Shown: piece after piece, positions 1-14,556 of the stretch | Position numbering within the stretch: position 1 is the first letter of the stretch | Layout of the letters: every line of letters begins with the position of its first letter | Assembly: GCF_043290135.1 (NCBI RefSeq) | Contig: NC_134700.1 | Location: forward strand, 239,205,588 to 239,269,587 | Direction of reading: 5' to 3' | DNA: 64,000 nucleotides | From: Rhipicephalus microplus | Taxonomy: Eukaryota; Arthropoda; Arachnida; Ixodida; Ixodidae | Made by a program: the position numbers and the translations under genes | Notes under the pieces: generated by a model | What the model was told of the DNA's origin: nothing | The model's input: only the letters and a program-made list of their open reading frames with translations | The model's database searches: none

Positions 1-2105
1 AGGTCAAGCGGGAGAATGTCTCGCCACCTTTTGTTTTGTACGCACTTGCTGAATTGTGAAAGTCTGTGCTCGAGTTGCTACATCTGCTGTTGCTGCTGCT
101 ATTCTTTCCCTTTATAGTTACAGTGACAGGAGCAGTGTTTCCCAAGTTCCCGTTTGTCACAGAGAAGAACATAAAAATGAATATTCTTTATGCCACTTTG
201 TATTCACATGAGCCAAAGATGTTGTGCCTGGAGTGTTTTTGTACCACGATGGGTCAAGTTTCGAGCTTCTGTCGATGAAATCTTTGTCCCATTGAAGCAT
301 TTTTTAGTATTAAAATGCCTCTCGTTTGGAAATTGAGGAGCTATTTTTTGGTGAACCCGTGCAAACTAAATGAGCTTAAGTGACGTATTTCACAGAACTT
401 AGAATAACGTTTATTTGCGATGGTGTTTACTATAGTGCTTATGTGCAAGTCTAGGCCGTATTACAATTAAGTGAGAATACAAAGTGCGCAAATTAGTACT
501 AAATCACGCTTGAAGGCTAGAATTGAAAGTGACAGAAAAGAAAAAAAGTGAACTGTGGGAGGAGGGAGAGGGAGCTTCGTTGTTAAAGCTCATCACACAT
601 GTGTCTATAACAAGATTGTCCAATTCGCCACCACGCCGCTATTCACTGGACAATATAGACGGACGTAAAAAGCTGAATGGGCCGACAATCTCATTTGCTA
701 ACACCTTAAAAGAACACTCAAACATTGCTGTCCTGGGGGCAAATATTTATTGCTCTATATGCTGGCCTAATCGGTTTTTCCTCACACTCTTAAAATAAGT
801 ACCGAGAGGTACTTACTTTAAGAGTGTAACACAATTCACTTTGTGGATTTGTGTTACACTTACTTATTAGTGCAGCTTTAAGTTTTTGTTTGTTTTGCGT
901 TGGCCTTTAAGAGCTAACTTTATGTTACCTATGTTGTTTTACTTATTGTGCAACGAAGTCTTCGTTATTTGCCGAATAACAAGATTTGCTTGGTGAATCA
1001 TCCCTGAAGGCACTTTTCACCACCGATCCAATTATAGACCATTCACATGCACTTTATGTATTTTACTAGACAAGAGAAGCATCTTCCCAAGCCTCCTTCT
1101 TTCTGTTTTCAAAAGGTTACCGGTAATTTTTTGAAAGCTACACGCAATAAGCCACGCTGCATTCATGGCAGGTTGAGAAAGGCTGAGTGTGAATGGAGAA
1201 AAACACTTTCATTAAACAAAAATACTTTGCTGCCATTAACCAGAGTAGTTCTGTTAGGTTTATCTTGTCACGGATCGATAAGCAATTTGAGTTACGGTAT
1301 CTGGAGGCCTGAGTACTGGGTAGATATTTCGCAGATTCAACAAACTTCTGTGTGAGATCGAAGTACATTATCTCCAGCACGCATAAGCTTGGACGTCAAT
1401 AAAAGAAATAGTATCCGCATCAATAAACTCACTGTGTATACATTGTTAAAATAACATCATGTCACGCTACATACGTGCCACTTACGCTACCATAGTACGG
1501 TATCGTGCATTGTCCATTCCACTCTCAAATCATCTGAAAAGCAAATGCATGTCTTTTGCTTACTCAACGCATTCATGCAAGGTTCATTTTGCCATCTGTC
1601 TACCTTGCTTAAGTTAGGCTCTGCAGATTATCAGCACTGCATTACCACCTAACGTGGTTATTCACGGCCTTCATACCACGCCTTGGTCAGTCGCTGCTGG
1701 CACCACGCCTCCCTCCTCCTCTATATCTCCCATTCCATCAAACTCCCATGAGCAACAGCAGGCCATAAGAAAGATTTCGATTCTCTCCTCTTTTGTCTTC
1801 GTTGATCAATATGTGAGTTTTCTTCATCTAGGATCAAATGCGTTGCGCAACTTATGCACCTCACATGGTTTTGCGGTGCCTCCAGGAGTAGCCCACCTTT
1901 TACCAAGCAATATGATCTGACGTCATCACGAGGCGTCATGCTATATGACATCACAGTGGCATCACGATGTTTTCATAGTGATGTTGCAAGTCTAGCTGGT
2001 TTCTGATGTCATGAAATGATGGCTTTTTGCATTAATTTGTTATGTCACCCTGTCGCCGGTTGGGCCGCTCACGTATCGATTTGGTCCTTGAATTATCGAA
2101 CTTTG
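1..2105. other. Non-coding stretch, no gene supported
   Basis: All open frames here are under about 110 codons, overlap each other on both strands and lack recognisable domains. The sequence is unique-looking and AT-rich. Around 1920-1990 there is a patch dense in TGACGTCA/TCATCAC-like words, which I take for low-complexity or old repeat sequence. I see no tRNA, SINE or LINE signature before about 2.1 kb. Confidence 0.6.
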
Positions 2106-4280
2106 TTCAGTGAAAAAAAAAAAAGTCGCAAGCATATATCAGTAGCACTTTTTTTGGACGTGAAGAGTACACCTAATGTAGTTTACGATGTCATCCTCAC
2201 TTTCCTCGAACCAATGTGCATTGGTGGACGAATGTTTCAGTGGAGAACGGACTGTATAACTGGCTGGTGCTTTTTGGTGCAAACAGATGTGGGTAAATAC
2301 ACTGAACATTACACCTACTGCGGCTTACTGCAGCGAGGGCAACGTTAAACAAGCACCACCTCTTTTAATGCTGCCCTCATTGGTCCGGTGGAAGTTCTAC
2401 CAAAATCAGTCCGCCTATCTGTATACGCAGATGACATTTGGCTCTGGAGGGCTGCAGTTACTCGCTCCAAGGTACGCGCGTGAACCCAGCAGGGAGCAAC
2501 CCTGACAACAGCCTACCTTCAAAAACAAGGCTTGATTATATCAACCGAGAAGTGTGCGTTGATTGCATTCACATGCAAACAAGTGACGTCATATCCTGTC
2601 TACATCAGTGGGCAGAGTGTGAAATATGCACGGACGCATCGTTTTCTAGGCATCATAAATGACTGGAGCTTCCATTGCGCGTAATTGAATAAGACATCTG
2701 TTGTGCCTATGCTAAAATTCATGTGCGGGAATTTATGGGGAAACTCTGTGGCCACGAAACCCTAGTTTTGGGTTTATTGAGCTACAACTTGCCGGTATTG
2801 ACAAATGCTTGGAAATTCAATATTCGTTCATTAGAAAGTTTTCAGGGTCAGGCGCTGCACATCTGTTTAGGACTGCCCAGATGCGCTTCTACCTATGTTA
2901 CAATCGTGCTTGCCAAAGATCATTCGGTCAGGACGTGTACAGTTGTGTCCATCAGAGGTCTCATTCAACGTACCTCCCGTGTCCCCGAACACCACCTGGC
3001 CCTTCTACCCTTCCAAAGACTACGTGCTACGTTTTCAGACGTCACAGTTAAACACTTAAACATCATTCCTTTAGGATATACACCAGATACGAGAATTGCA
3101 TGTACTTTGTTGTGCCCCGACCAGTCACATTTACGCAGAGAAATTCCGGATATCAGAAAGAAAGCCAATCACTCCAGAGTAGCATGAAGACAGCGACATT
3201 GCTGTTAGTACTTGAGACGTACTTGGACTGAATTTAGATATAGACTGATAGGTCAGGCTCGTCCAACCGCTCATCAGGTACCGCTGTAGTTCTGCCTTCA
3301 GCAATGACAAATAAATTGAACTTGTCGCATACAACTACGTCTACGGCATCAGATCTTGCTGCTATAAGAGCCGCTTTACAATATCTCGTGCAAGAGCGTC
3401 CAAGAAAATGGGTCATATTCTGTGATTAGAAGGCAGTGCTTCAGAGTTTGCAGTTTTCCATGCGTAAGAGGAATCATGAACAATTGGTACATTAAGTAAG
3501 ACATTGCCATCATGAAGCTCTAGCACGAGGGTATGATATTATATATCAATGGCTGCCTGGACATATCGGTATTACCAGAAATCAACTAGCCGATGATGCA
3601 CCCCACTCAGCCCATGAAGGAACGAGTGTGTTTTCGATTCCTCTATCAAGAAATTATCCGGCAAGAACATTTTACTAGCCGGTTCAACATCCTACACGCA
3701 AGTTTTCGTCGTCTGCCAGCTTCCAAAGGTGTCACCTATATGAACTAGATCCTTTGCTCAAGCAACAGCTACAGTCGCAACTTTCTCGCTCCATAATGAC
3801 ACTGTTGTGCCGCCTTTAATTGCGTGTGCATGCACAAAGGCGTACTCGTTCCGGATCGGTATGGCAGACACCTCTACATGCAACTCCGGCAAAGCTTAAG
3901 AGACCAGCGAACACGTCCTGTGCAGCTGCGCATGCTACGACACACAGCGATGCCAGCTCCTGATGTTTTTGAACCACCTGTATTCCAGACTATTTTCAGT
4001 GAAGATGACTTTGGGACATTGGGCATGTGTTTCGATATCGCAGAAAGCGACTAAAGCGCTACTGCAGTAACTGAACACAACAAATTTGAGCGACCACCTG
4101 TATACTGCGTGAGCTCCCCCAAGTGTGCTTGTGATTATGCGTATCTTTCTTCCCTCTCTTCTGTTTTTTTTCTTCCCTTTATCCCTTCTCCCAGTGCAAG
4201 GTAGGAAACCGACATGCTTTTGGTTAACCTCCTTGCCTATCCTTGCCTCTTGCTCTCTTTCCCCGTCGTTATGATGCCGA
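2106..4280 (+). mobile_element. Degenerate I-clade non-LTR retrotransposon (LINE), plus strand, 5'-truncated
   Basis: An old copy of the same LINE family that lies on the minus strand at 29.4-34.7 kb. It preserves, in order, RT motif A, the YADD box, the thumb-like region, RNase H, the C-terminal Cys/His region and a pyrimidine-rich 3' UTR. Endonuclease and gag are absent, so the copy is truncated upstream of the RT palm. The 3' UTR (about 4113-4270) contains a GGTTAACCTCC block that recurs in the other LINE tails of the window. Many frameshifts, stops and a deletion near 2.65-2.75 kb show that it is ancient. Exact ends and a TSD could not be fixed. Confidence 0.8.
2124..4112 (+). pseudogene. 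LINE ORF2 remnant: RT, RNase H and C-terminal Cys/His region
   Basis: Read across frames. Motif A is seen as ISVALFLDVK (from about 2138), followed by a segment matching the minus-strand copy up to its HYTARG/QGG region. The catalytic box reads SVYADDIWLW at about 2422-2451, so both aspartates of YADD are retained, unlike the younger copy at 31.3 kb. A thumb-like segment with LGLPRCAS lies near 2865-2890. RNase H is recognisable from about 3250 (ASDLAAIRAAL, then VIFCD followed by an in-frame stop at about 3427) and again as YQWLPGHIGI near 3545-3575. The frame ends with a region matching the other copy's C-terminus at the TGA at 4110-4112. It is non-functional. The family is inferred from RT plus RNase H and direct similarity to the longer copy. 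Confidence 0.78.
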
Positions 4281-5740
4281 TGCCACCAATGGTAAGTTGC
4301 CGTGTTTAATGAGGCCTTCGAAGGATTTCGTTTTAACATGGATACAGAAGAAGACAATTGATCTTCCCTGCAGAGCTGAAATAACGTGTTTTTGTTAGGT
4401 GGGAGGAGCATCACTTATTCAAGAATTTCTTATTATTTCTGCACTTTGTGCGCTGCATAGTTTCCACGGGGAACAGGATGATGCCAGTCGTTAATTTACG
4501 CCACTGCTTTATTTTTCTTGGTCTCTCATTTTTTCAACTACAGTCTTAACTGGCACAGACAACTTGGAAGTTGCGGATACTGTGTTGCGATGGCTTTCTA
4601 AGCGAAGTGAGCTTCATGATTAGAAGTACACTAGTTTCATCCCTACACTAGTATTGTGACTTTTTCAACAGATAAGTAAATATATCACTCTGCTAGGCAT
4701 CTTGCTGTCTTGCAGAAGGTGCTCGTAAGTATTGTGACGTGAACAGCAGTGACTTTCAAATGCTTGGTATATTTACTTGAGCTATGTCATGCTGTAGTTG
4801 CCTATTTACATTATACTTGCTCATTTTGTTGCTATAAATACATCACTTACTTTTCTATCATTAAACATTTAATCGGGGCGAATATGACAACACAAAAACA
4901 GGAACACAAACGCACAGACGAAGCACATGTGTTCATGCTTTCGTCCTGTCTTCATGGCGCAGTTTGAAACAGTTGAATATATAAACCGACTAGCTCACCG
5001 ACAACAGGCCTTGTTACTTTTTAGTTGCCTGCACTAAAGCGTAGCGTTTCTTACCATGGTTAGGCAGTGACAGCAATGAGCTCCGAGCATTAAGATAAAA
5101 ACGGTGTTTCAGGGCTGACACGTTATTTTTTTAAATTTTTAGTATAATAACCAGCAACCTTCTTAAAATATCTACACCTCTTATGTCATATTAAAATTGC
5201 TTAAAGCTCGCGTATATGTCATACAGTGCGCAAGGCATGTTGTCGTTCAGGTGGAATGTTTTACAATAAAAAAATTGCAAATGGTACTTGCATTGATCTG
5301 ATTGCGAAGAGGAAAATATTGGTATATATATAGTTATAAAGTCTCAAAGACGGTGTGACTCCAGCACGTAAAAATATCTAAATAGTTATTCGATGAAACT
5401 CATGACTCATTTAAGCCGAAGGTTAGCTGGGAAGTTTGTCGGGGAGAGGATAATGTCGGGCGTTTATAGTTTACACTTGTTTGTACGAGCCCTATGTGGA
5501 GAACTGAGCTGCTCTTCAGTAAACGTTCGATGGGGTCACTTTTGCTTAAAACGATTGACTCTTCCAACACCATTCGAAAAAGGCCCATTTTGACTACCAT
5601 ATTTGGTGAGGCCTTTTCTGGCCCCACCAAATATTCCTCTGTTGAACATAAGTGCTCTTGCTTTTTACAGCGAAAGCTGTATGTGGCTAAAAGAAACAAA
5701 AAACCGTTCAGGGTGCGTGTCATGAGTGTTCTACGTTGGC
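4281..5740. other. Non-coding stretch with one short hairpin
   Basis: No gene is supported; the open frames are short and overlapping. Positions 5599-5634 form a near-perfect hairpin: 15-bp arms reading ATATTTGGTGAGGCC and its complement with one mismatch, around a 6-base loop. About 4885-4970 resembles low-complexity repeat sequence containing a short inverted repeat. Confidence 0.5.
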
Positions 5741-5744
5741 TATG

Positions 5745-6390
5745 CTATCAGTGACGTCGTTCTCAGCGCCGTAACCAAGAACGCGCGCCATTGGCTGCGC
5801 TGTGAATCACATCACCCATACCGTCGCAGCCGTGGCGCTGAGCACGCGCGCATCAGTTTCGACTGCGACCTTTCACATGTGTGTAAGCCACGGAACACTC
5901 TAGAAGGGCGCCGACAGCGGAAATGTGAGAGAGCTCGCGTTCACCGGGCCGATGGTTCAGGCGGGGTAGAGTGACTTTGAATAGGAGTCCTGGCACATAA
6001 ACAGGCTCGGGAGGCCGAGTGCCGACAGCAACTGCGTACCGATGATCTGGCAGCCTTCTAAGCCACGCTGAATTCCGAACGTGAATGCAAGCGCCGGTGG
6101 CAGGCGGATCAACTACGTCACCGAGTCGAATCACGATGGCACACCCTTGTAACAACGACAGGTTAGCGGGCACAATAGAGAGAACGTTATGATTTCTCTA
6201 GCGTATACCCACCGCGGAGAACGCCCACTTTCGGCGGGAGTTTCTCTAGCGGCGCTTTGGCTTCGGCTGCGACATATGTGACCACCTACAGTTCGACGAC
6301 AACCACGGTGGTTCGACAACAACCGACATCTGTGACCACCTACAGTTCGACGACAACCGCGGACTACAACCGCGATGCCTTTAACCATGC
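5745..6390 (+). other. GC-rich patch with a coding-like relic and a 54-bp tandem duplication
   Basis: Base composition rises sharply relative to both flanks. One plus-strand frame at about 5995-6165 reads as two arginine/glutamate-rich stretches, AREAECRQQLRTDD and SERECKRRWQADQ, separated by a stop. They look like two copies of an R-E-A-x-x-R repeat of the kind found in some arthropod transposon-encoded or repetitive proteins. This is a resemblance only. At 6270-6362 a 54-bp unit is repeated about 1.7 times (starts at 6270 and 6324). I do not recognise a family and do not assign a function. Confidence 0.3.
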
Positions 6391-7032
6391 TTTACATTCC
6401 TGTATGACCACGATCATGCGAGCCAAAATCTGCGGCATGTGGAATAAACACTGTAGTATTTTTTTTATTTTAATTTATTTATAATACTGTAGGTCTTCTG
6501 CAGACCTATACAGGAAGCGGGCATACAACATCCTAGGTGAACAAATTAGATACAAAGCTGAGGAAATACAATATTTTGAGGGACGATACGCGCAACAGCG
6601 GAACACTTACAATAATGAGTACAACAATACTACATTGGTGCTCGTCCCATACACGAGAAGAAGACGAGAACAAAAATAATAAAAACCACGTACTACGCAT
6701 AAAAACAATATATATGTACAAAAGAGTACAATGTATCACTGAAAAAACACGTTTTTTGCTATCGTAACAAAAATAACAACAAAATATAACTATACTGGCT
6801 GTGTCACCTGCTCCACAAGAGAAAAAAATAATCAATATTTGTAATATTGACAGCTTCACCTGGTAGCGCGTTCCAAGCGATGACAGCGCAAGGGAAAAAG
6901 GAATATTTAAACACATTGCTGTGGGCACTGAAGGGACGTAATCATTTATCATCGTTCGTCCTATAGCACTAGAACGGCGACCAGGCAAACCTGTGCAAAC
7001 CCGAGGCAAACCTGTGTCTCATGTCACTAAGA
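6391..7032. other. Non-coding, AT-rich, nothing recognised
   Basis: Contains several A-rich runs and a leucine/serine-rich minus-strand open frame with no domain. No RNA gene or repeat was recognised. Confidence 0.5.
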
Positions 7033-7047
7033 AGCACACATATGTAA

Positions 7048-7293
7048 TTGATCATTGATTTATATATGGGGTTTAACGTCCCAAAATCACCATATGATTA
7101 TGAGAGATGCCGTAGTGGAGGGCTTCGGAAATTTCGACCACCTGGGGTTATTTAACGTGCACCCAAATCGGAGCACACGGGCCCACAACATTTCCGCCTG
7201 CATCGGAAATGTAGCCGCTGCAGCCGGGATTCGATCCCGTGACCTGCGAGTCAGCAGCCAACTACCTTAGCTACTACACCACCGCGGCGGGAC
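7048..7293 (-). mobile_element. tRNA-derived SINE (tick Ruka-like), full length with perfect TSD
   Basis: Read on the minus strand it starts with a tRNA-like head whose B-box-like segment reads GGGATCGAATCCCGG. The conserved body follows, with the blocks GTGCACGTTAAATAACC and GGGACGTTAAACCCC near the 3' end, and a short remnant of a GATT/AATC-type tail. The insertion is flanked by the perfect 15-bp duplication AGCACACATATGTAA at 7033-7047 and 7294-7308. Pol III A/B-box heads and long TSDs are expected for SINEs mobilised by an L1-type endonuclease. The family name is from memory of ixodid SINEs and was not aligned. Confidence 0.88.
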
Positions 7294-7308
7294 AGCACAC
7301 ATATGTAA

Positions 7309-8755
7309 CCAGTATTTGGTAATTGCAGCGTCGGGTTGAACCCACTGCTACAAACCGGGGCCACACGTTCCAGATTTGGGTGGGTAACCATTTGAAGAGA
7401 ATGGTTAATTCGGAGGTGATTTTTTTTATGCGTCCCTTGCGCAGGCCATGAAATTGGAACAAGTCAGGAAGAGCAATAGAATACCACGCGTTCCTCATGA
7501 GTCGTACAGTTTTGACTATATTACAGAGTATTCGCCTCGAAAGAGAAACCAGAAAGGACCGCAGTGAGTTAGTTTAGATAGGAGTACTGCGTGAGTGGTG
7601 TGTTTTCTGTTCCAACCCTGACAAAATGACCTCTCGTGTAAAGCGATTTCAAAAGCTCATTTATAGAAGAGCACAGCGTTTCAAGTAGAAGGCGAGCAAA
7701 TGCAGAAGACCAATTCATTGCGTCCTCTTAGGCTTCCACTATTGTGACAGCCACACAACCCGGTGAGATGAAGCAGAGAATGGAGCCCTTGGTTCTTGGA
7801 AGCACAAGACAAGCCATTGGGTAAGAGACGGGCAGATTGCTCTATTCACGATGAACAAAGTTGTTGCTATATCTTATACGAAGGCGCAGGCAAGTTACTA
7901 GTGCGAAACTTTCCAGGTACAGTTTCGTAAGACGCAGTTGGTATGAAACTTATTGAGGTCGTCAAAGGGAAAAAAGAACAGAGCAAACAGACGGAACTCT
8001 AAAGTAAATAGAATTTTAGTAAGTGTTCAGTGAAGCAGGCGTTTTTTTTTAACCCGCCAGATACTTAACAAGGAAGAAGTTGTCAGCTACTTCTTGCGCA
8101 ATATTTCTTGGACGAAGAACTAAACAGACGTGGACAGGTCCAAAATTTAAACCTACTTGATTATCATGATGATATATATGTGTTTGCGCAATGTTTAAAG
8201 ATAATGAATTCAGTTGAAAGTTTATGCTCGTCCGTGTCTGTTTTGTACGTCGTTTATCATGGGGTACCAACTAGCTAGAACCCGCACCTTGATGAAGTGT
8301 TACGTCAAACTTTCTTTTTATATGAATCAGAAGTGAGTCACAATAAATGAGGACCTCAGTATTGGGAAAAAATTTCATTATGTAGAACCACCTTCTCAGT
8401 TTTACTATCCGACGAGCAAAGTTTTTCAACGATCCGCATATTTAGGACTGAGCAAGAGGTCAACCACCAGGTCGGAGATGTTTTTCCCACAACGTGCCCC
8501 GTCAGAGACGGTTCTTGTGACGGCTTACATGCAGTGACCTGAAGATTTCAACACTATCAGCTTTAAACGGCAGCGATTGGCATAGGAAACTCATTTACGC
8601 TACATTTACATTTAGGACGAGTTCTCGCTGTTCACCTTGGACATCGTCCAACCTTGAGAAACAAGAGCACTGTAGAGCTAGTGGTCACACTTCCCATTTT
8701 TTTCTAAACCACCACATCCTCCTCCTGCAGTCACATGGTCTCGCTGACTTTGGCA
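7309..8755. other. Non-coding stretch, nothing recognised
   Basis: Short overlapping open frames only. No repeat family, RNA gene or coding domain is visible. Confidence 0.5.
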
Positions 8756-8773
8756 TGCGTATACGCGAAGTTC

Positions 8774-8848
8774 ATGCAGTCGCACATGCAGTCGCACAGG
8801 AAAAGTGCACTCGCACATGCAGTAATGCAGTCGCACAGGAAAAGTGCT
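8774..8848. repeat. Short tandem duplication, 39-bp period
   Basis: The word GCAGTCGCACAGGAAAAGTGC starts at 8788 and again at 8827, giving a 39-bp period of about 1.7 copies, preceded by a further partial GCAGTCGCACATG unit. It is a local minisatellite-like duplication. Confidence 0.7.
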
Positions 8849-8849
8849 C

Positions 8850-12005
<3,156 letters not shown>

Positions 12006-12865
12006 ACGAGAAAAAGAGTGAATATTCAGAATATCAATTGAAACTACTCTAATAACTGTATATTCTGCCACCTGATTTTGATAACGATGGGTTTAATTTA
12101 TAAAGTCTCATACACAATATAATGTTTGAGGTGCGTACGTGTTGCATTGCTATTTTCGAATATAGATAAAAATTGTAACAATGAGTGTCGTCTATACTAT
12201 GGTGCGTACGCGAAAGTATACATTTTATGAGCATATGCAAGCAAAAAAAGAAGTATCCTAAGTTTGCGTGGTCCGTATACAGTCGTATCCCAAAGATAGT
12301 ACAGTGAATCATTCAGACGTTCCTAAGTTCGTACGCGTGCCCAAGAAATGCACAATTCCAGCACAGCGATCGGCTGGATGCCGCGAAAACAGACGCACAT
12401 AGCAGCGGTGGTGTATACGCTTGTAGCGGGCGTGAATATGAGATCGGGTGCGCGTTGCGCCGTCCGTGCTTTGTTATACAGACCCGTCGGCATGACGCGT
12501 CGCATTTGAATGAAGTTCTATTCTGCCGAGGAAAAGGGGCAGCATAGCATTTTCGCCCTTTGTGAGGATGACGGGTAAAAGATGGCGATGACAGTCACGC
12601 CAATGTGATGCAATTTTCGAAAAGAAATCGAAACACAAAGCAAATGTATATGTGTCACGAACAAACGATAAAAAAAAAGGTGCCGATGTAGGATCAATTT
12701 TGCATATAACAAAATTGGCAAACACAATGAACGAACGAAACCTTCAACAGAATGGAAAAAAAAAAGAGGCAATATTTTCTCAACACAGATGCTTCTGGTT
12801 TCCGTGCGCATGAATAAAAAAAAAGTGTTTTTTTTTCATCTGTATATAAATTTCAATTATTCGTT
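12006..12865. other. Non-coding stretch, nothing recognised
   Basis: Short frames only, with several A/T homopolymer runs near 12.75-12.85 kb. No gene or mobile element is supported. Confidence 0.5.
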
Positions 12866-12867
12866 TT

Positions 12868-13092
12868 AGCCCGCGGTGCAGGTACATCGGTTACGGTGCT
12901 CAGCTGCTCACCTGAAGGTCGCGGGTTCGATGCCCGCCATGGCTGTCAGAATTCAATGGAAGCAAATTATAGAGACACGTCTATGCTGTGCCATATCAGT
13001 ACACGTTAAAGAACACCGCACAGTTCTATATATTTCTGGAGCTTTCCGCCTTAGCGTTCCTCAGGGTGATTTCATGGATTTGGCACGTTAAA
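12868..13092 (+). mobile_element. Diverged tRNA-derived SINE copy
   Basis: The head reads like the other SINEs. GGTGCTCAGCTGCTCACC is followed by a good Pol III B box in GGTCGCGGGTTCGATGCCC at about 12918. The body keeps ACACGTTAAAGAACACC and a terminal GGCACGTTAAAC, at positions corresponding to the Ruka-like copies. Many substitutions and no convincing TSD or AATC tail suggest an older copy or a sister subfamily. Confidence 0.72.
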
Positions 13093-13575
13093 CACAACGT
13101 ATTGTTACAATGAATTTTCTTTGTTTGGAAGAAAGAGTAAGGACAAGTTTTGTTTGGATGCCTAAATAAAGGAGGAACACGAATAAATAGAGATCAGGTG
13201 GATTCGCATGAAGTTGAGGGAGCACAATACGGAGAATTGCTTTCCTGTATATTTTTCTTATTTTGTTTGCTGCTTTCCGCAGCGCCTTTAAAATCCAGGT
13301 CCCTCAGCTTGCAACATCCATCCCTGAAAAATAAAAGCGACATCAAGGGAAACAACAGTTAAATTTTTTCACTGTGTTCGCGTCACTTGTTTCTCACTTC
13401 AAATCACGGGCAACGGACGGGACTAATTTCTATCAGTATTTCCAGTAATAAAGTGGCGAATAATGCAGCATACCCAGTAGAGCGCACCCATTTTTGCCCA
13501 GTTCCGTATCGAAGGTGAGACAGTTGCCGAAAGTATTTGAAGATATATTTTGACGGCATCGTGTGTTAGGTGGGA
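13093..13575. other. Non-coding stretch, nothing recognised
   Basis: No open frame with a recognisable domain and no repeat signature between the two SINE copies. Confidence 0.5.
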
Positions 13576-13585
13576 AACACCTTAG

Positions 13586-13820
13586 GGGAGCCCCGCCAAG
13601 GTGGTCTAGGGGCCACGGTACTCGGCTGCTCACCCGCAGGTCGCGGGATCGAATCCCGGCTACGGCAGCTGCATATCCGATGAAGGCGGAAATGTTGTAG
13701 GCCCGTGTGCTCAGATTTGGGTGCACGTTAAAGAACCCCTGGTGGTCGAAATTTGCGTCTCTCATAATCATATGGTGGTTTTGGGACGTTAAACCCCACA
13801 TGTCAATCAATCAATCAATC
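13586..13820 (+). mobile_element. tRNA-derived SINE (Ruka-like) with (AATC)n tail and perfect TSD
   Basis: The head at 13591-13670 contains GGTGGTCTAGGGGCCACGG (A-box region) and GGTCGCGGGATCGAATCCC (B box). The body has GTGCACGTTAAAGAACCCC and ends with GGGACGTTAAACCCCACATG followed by four AATC units. The duplication AACACCTTAG lies at 13576-13585 and 13821-13830. The minus-strand open frame across this copy is a shadow that also appears in other copies and is not a protein. Confidence 0.9.
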
Positions 13821-13830
13821 AACACCTTAG

Positions 13831-14335
13831 TGGTCAGGCTTGTCTTTCCCTGTCGTGCCGGTGTGTCATGTAGACATGGCCTGCCATTAAAATGGGTAAG
13901 TGCCACACTCGGTAAATCCCACAACTCGCTAGCGGTCCACTAAAAATGAAGAAGGCAACAAATGGCTCAACAAATAGCAGACGACTTTAGTGGAGCAGAA
14001 ATACCCTTTGGCGCATGCCGTAGGGAACAAAAGATGGGTATGCCTAGAACAAGCAAAATAAGCCATTAGGGTAAGCCTCATTCCGACGCAGATTTTCGAC
14101 GACGTTAGTGGGACGGAAACACTTTTTCTTACGCGTTCAGTTCCAGGCTTTGCACCAATAGTGCCCCCATCATAGCAATCTCTCTCAAAACATAGCATGC
14201 TTAGCGGCTCACTAGGTTATACAATATGTTGAAGCTGAAAGACACATTCGTCCATGCTGCGCTCCTTCCGAATTTTTTAAACCATGACAGCTGATCACGA
14301 GAGAGAATGCTTTTTGCCGTCTGGGGAACATGATG
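13831..14335. other. Non-coding stretch, nothing recognised
   Basis: Short open frames only. No RNA gene or further element was found between the SINE and the AATC microsatellite. Confidence 0.5.
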
Positions 14336-14383
<48 letters not shown>

Positions 14384-14389
14384 CAGTAC
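14336..14389. repeat. (AATC)n microsatellite
   Basis: About a dozen AATC units with one AATAA interruption. The unit is the same as the tail of the SINE family nearby, so it may be the expanded tail of an otherwise lost SINE. No SINE body adjoins it. Confidence 0.85.
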
Positions 14390-14490
14390 TTATTTTCCAG
14401 CTTCAAAGACACTCAATGGAGCTTGGTGGGTACAGACAAAAAAGGCTTGACAGGGTTCGTACCCCGGTGCTTGGCACACGTGGCTACAGA

Positions 14491-14542
14491 TTGGTTGATT
14501 GATTGATTGATTGATTTAGCCACTAAACTACCACGGCGAGAC
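14491..14542 (-). mobile_element. 52-bp miniature SINE (head plus tail only) with perfect 14-bp TSD
   Basis: On the minus strand it consists of only the first ~25 bases of the SINE head (TCGCCGTGGTAGTTTAGTGG and a few more) joined directly to an AATC-type tail. The whole central body is missing. The duplication CACGTGGCTACAGA flanks it at 14477-14490 and 14543-14556. An internally deleted or template-switched insertion is the simplest reading. Confidence 0.8.
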
Positions 14543-14556
14543 CACGTGGCTACAGA

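Noticed and set aside
12880..12960. A functional tRNA gene at GGTTCGATGCCC
   Set aside because: The downstream sequence matches the SINE body and the acceptor stem does not pair.
13433..13810. A conserved protein seen in several places (a frame starting M-I-x-M-W-x-L-T-S-Q-N)
   Set aside because: It recurs because it is the antisense translation of each SINE copy.
14336..14520. AATC and GATT tracts about 110 bp apart as a designed hairpin
   Set aside because: Each is explained separately as SINE-tail simple sequence; pairing would be incidental.
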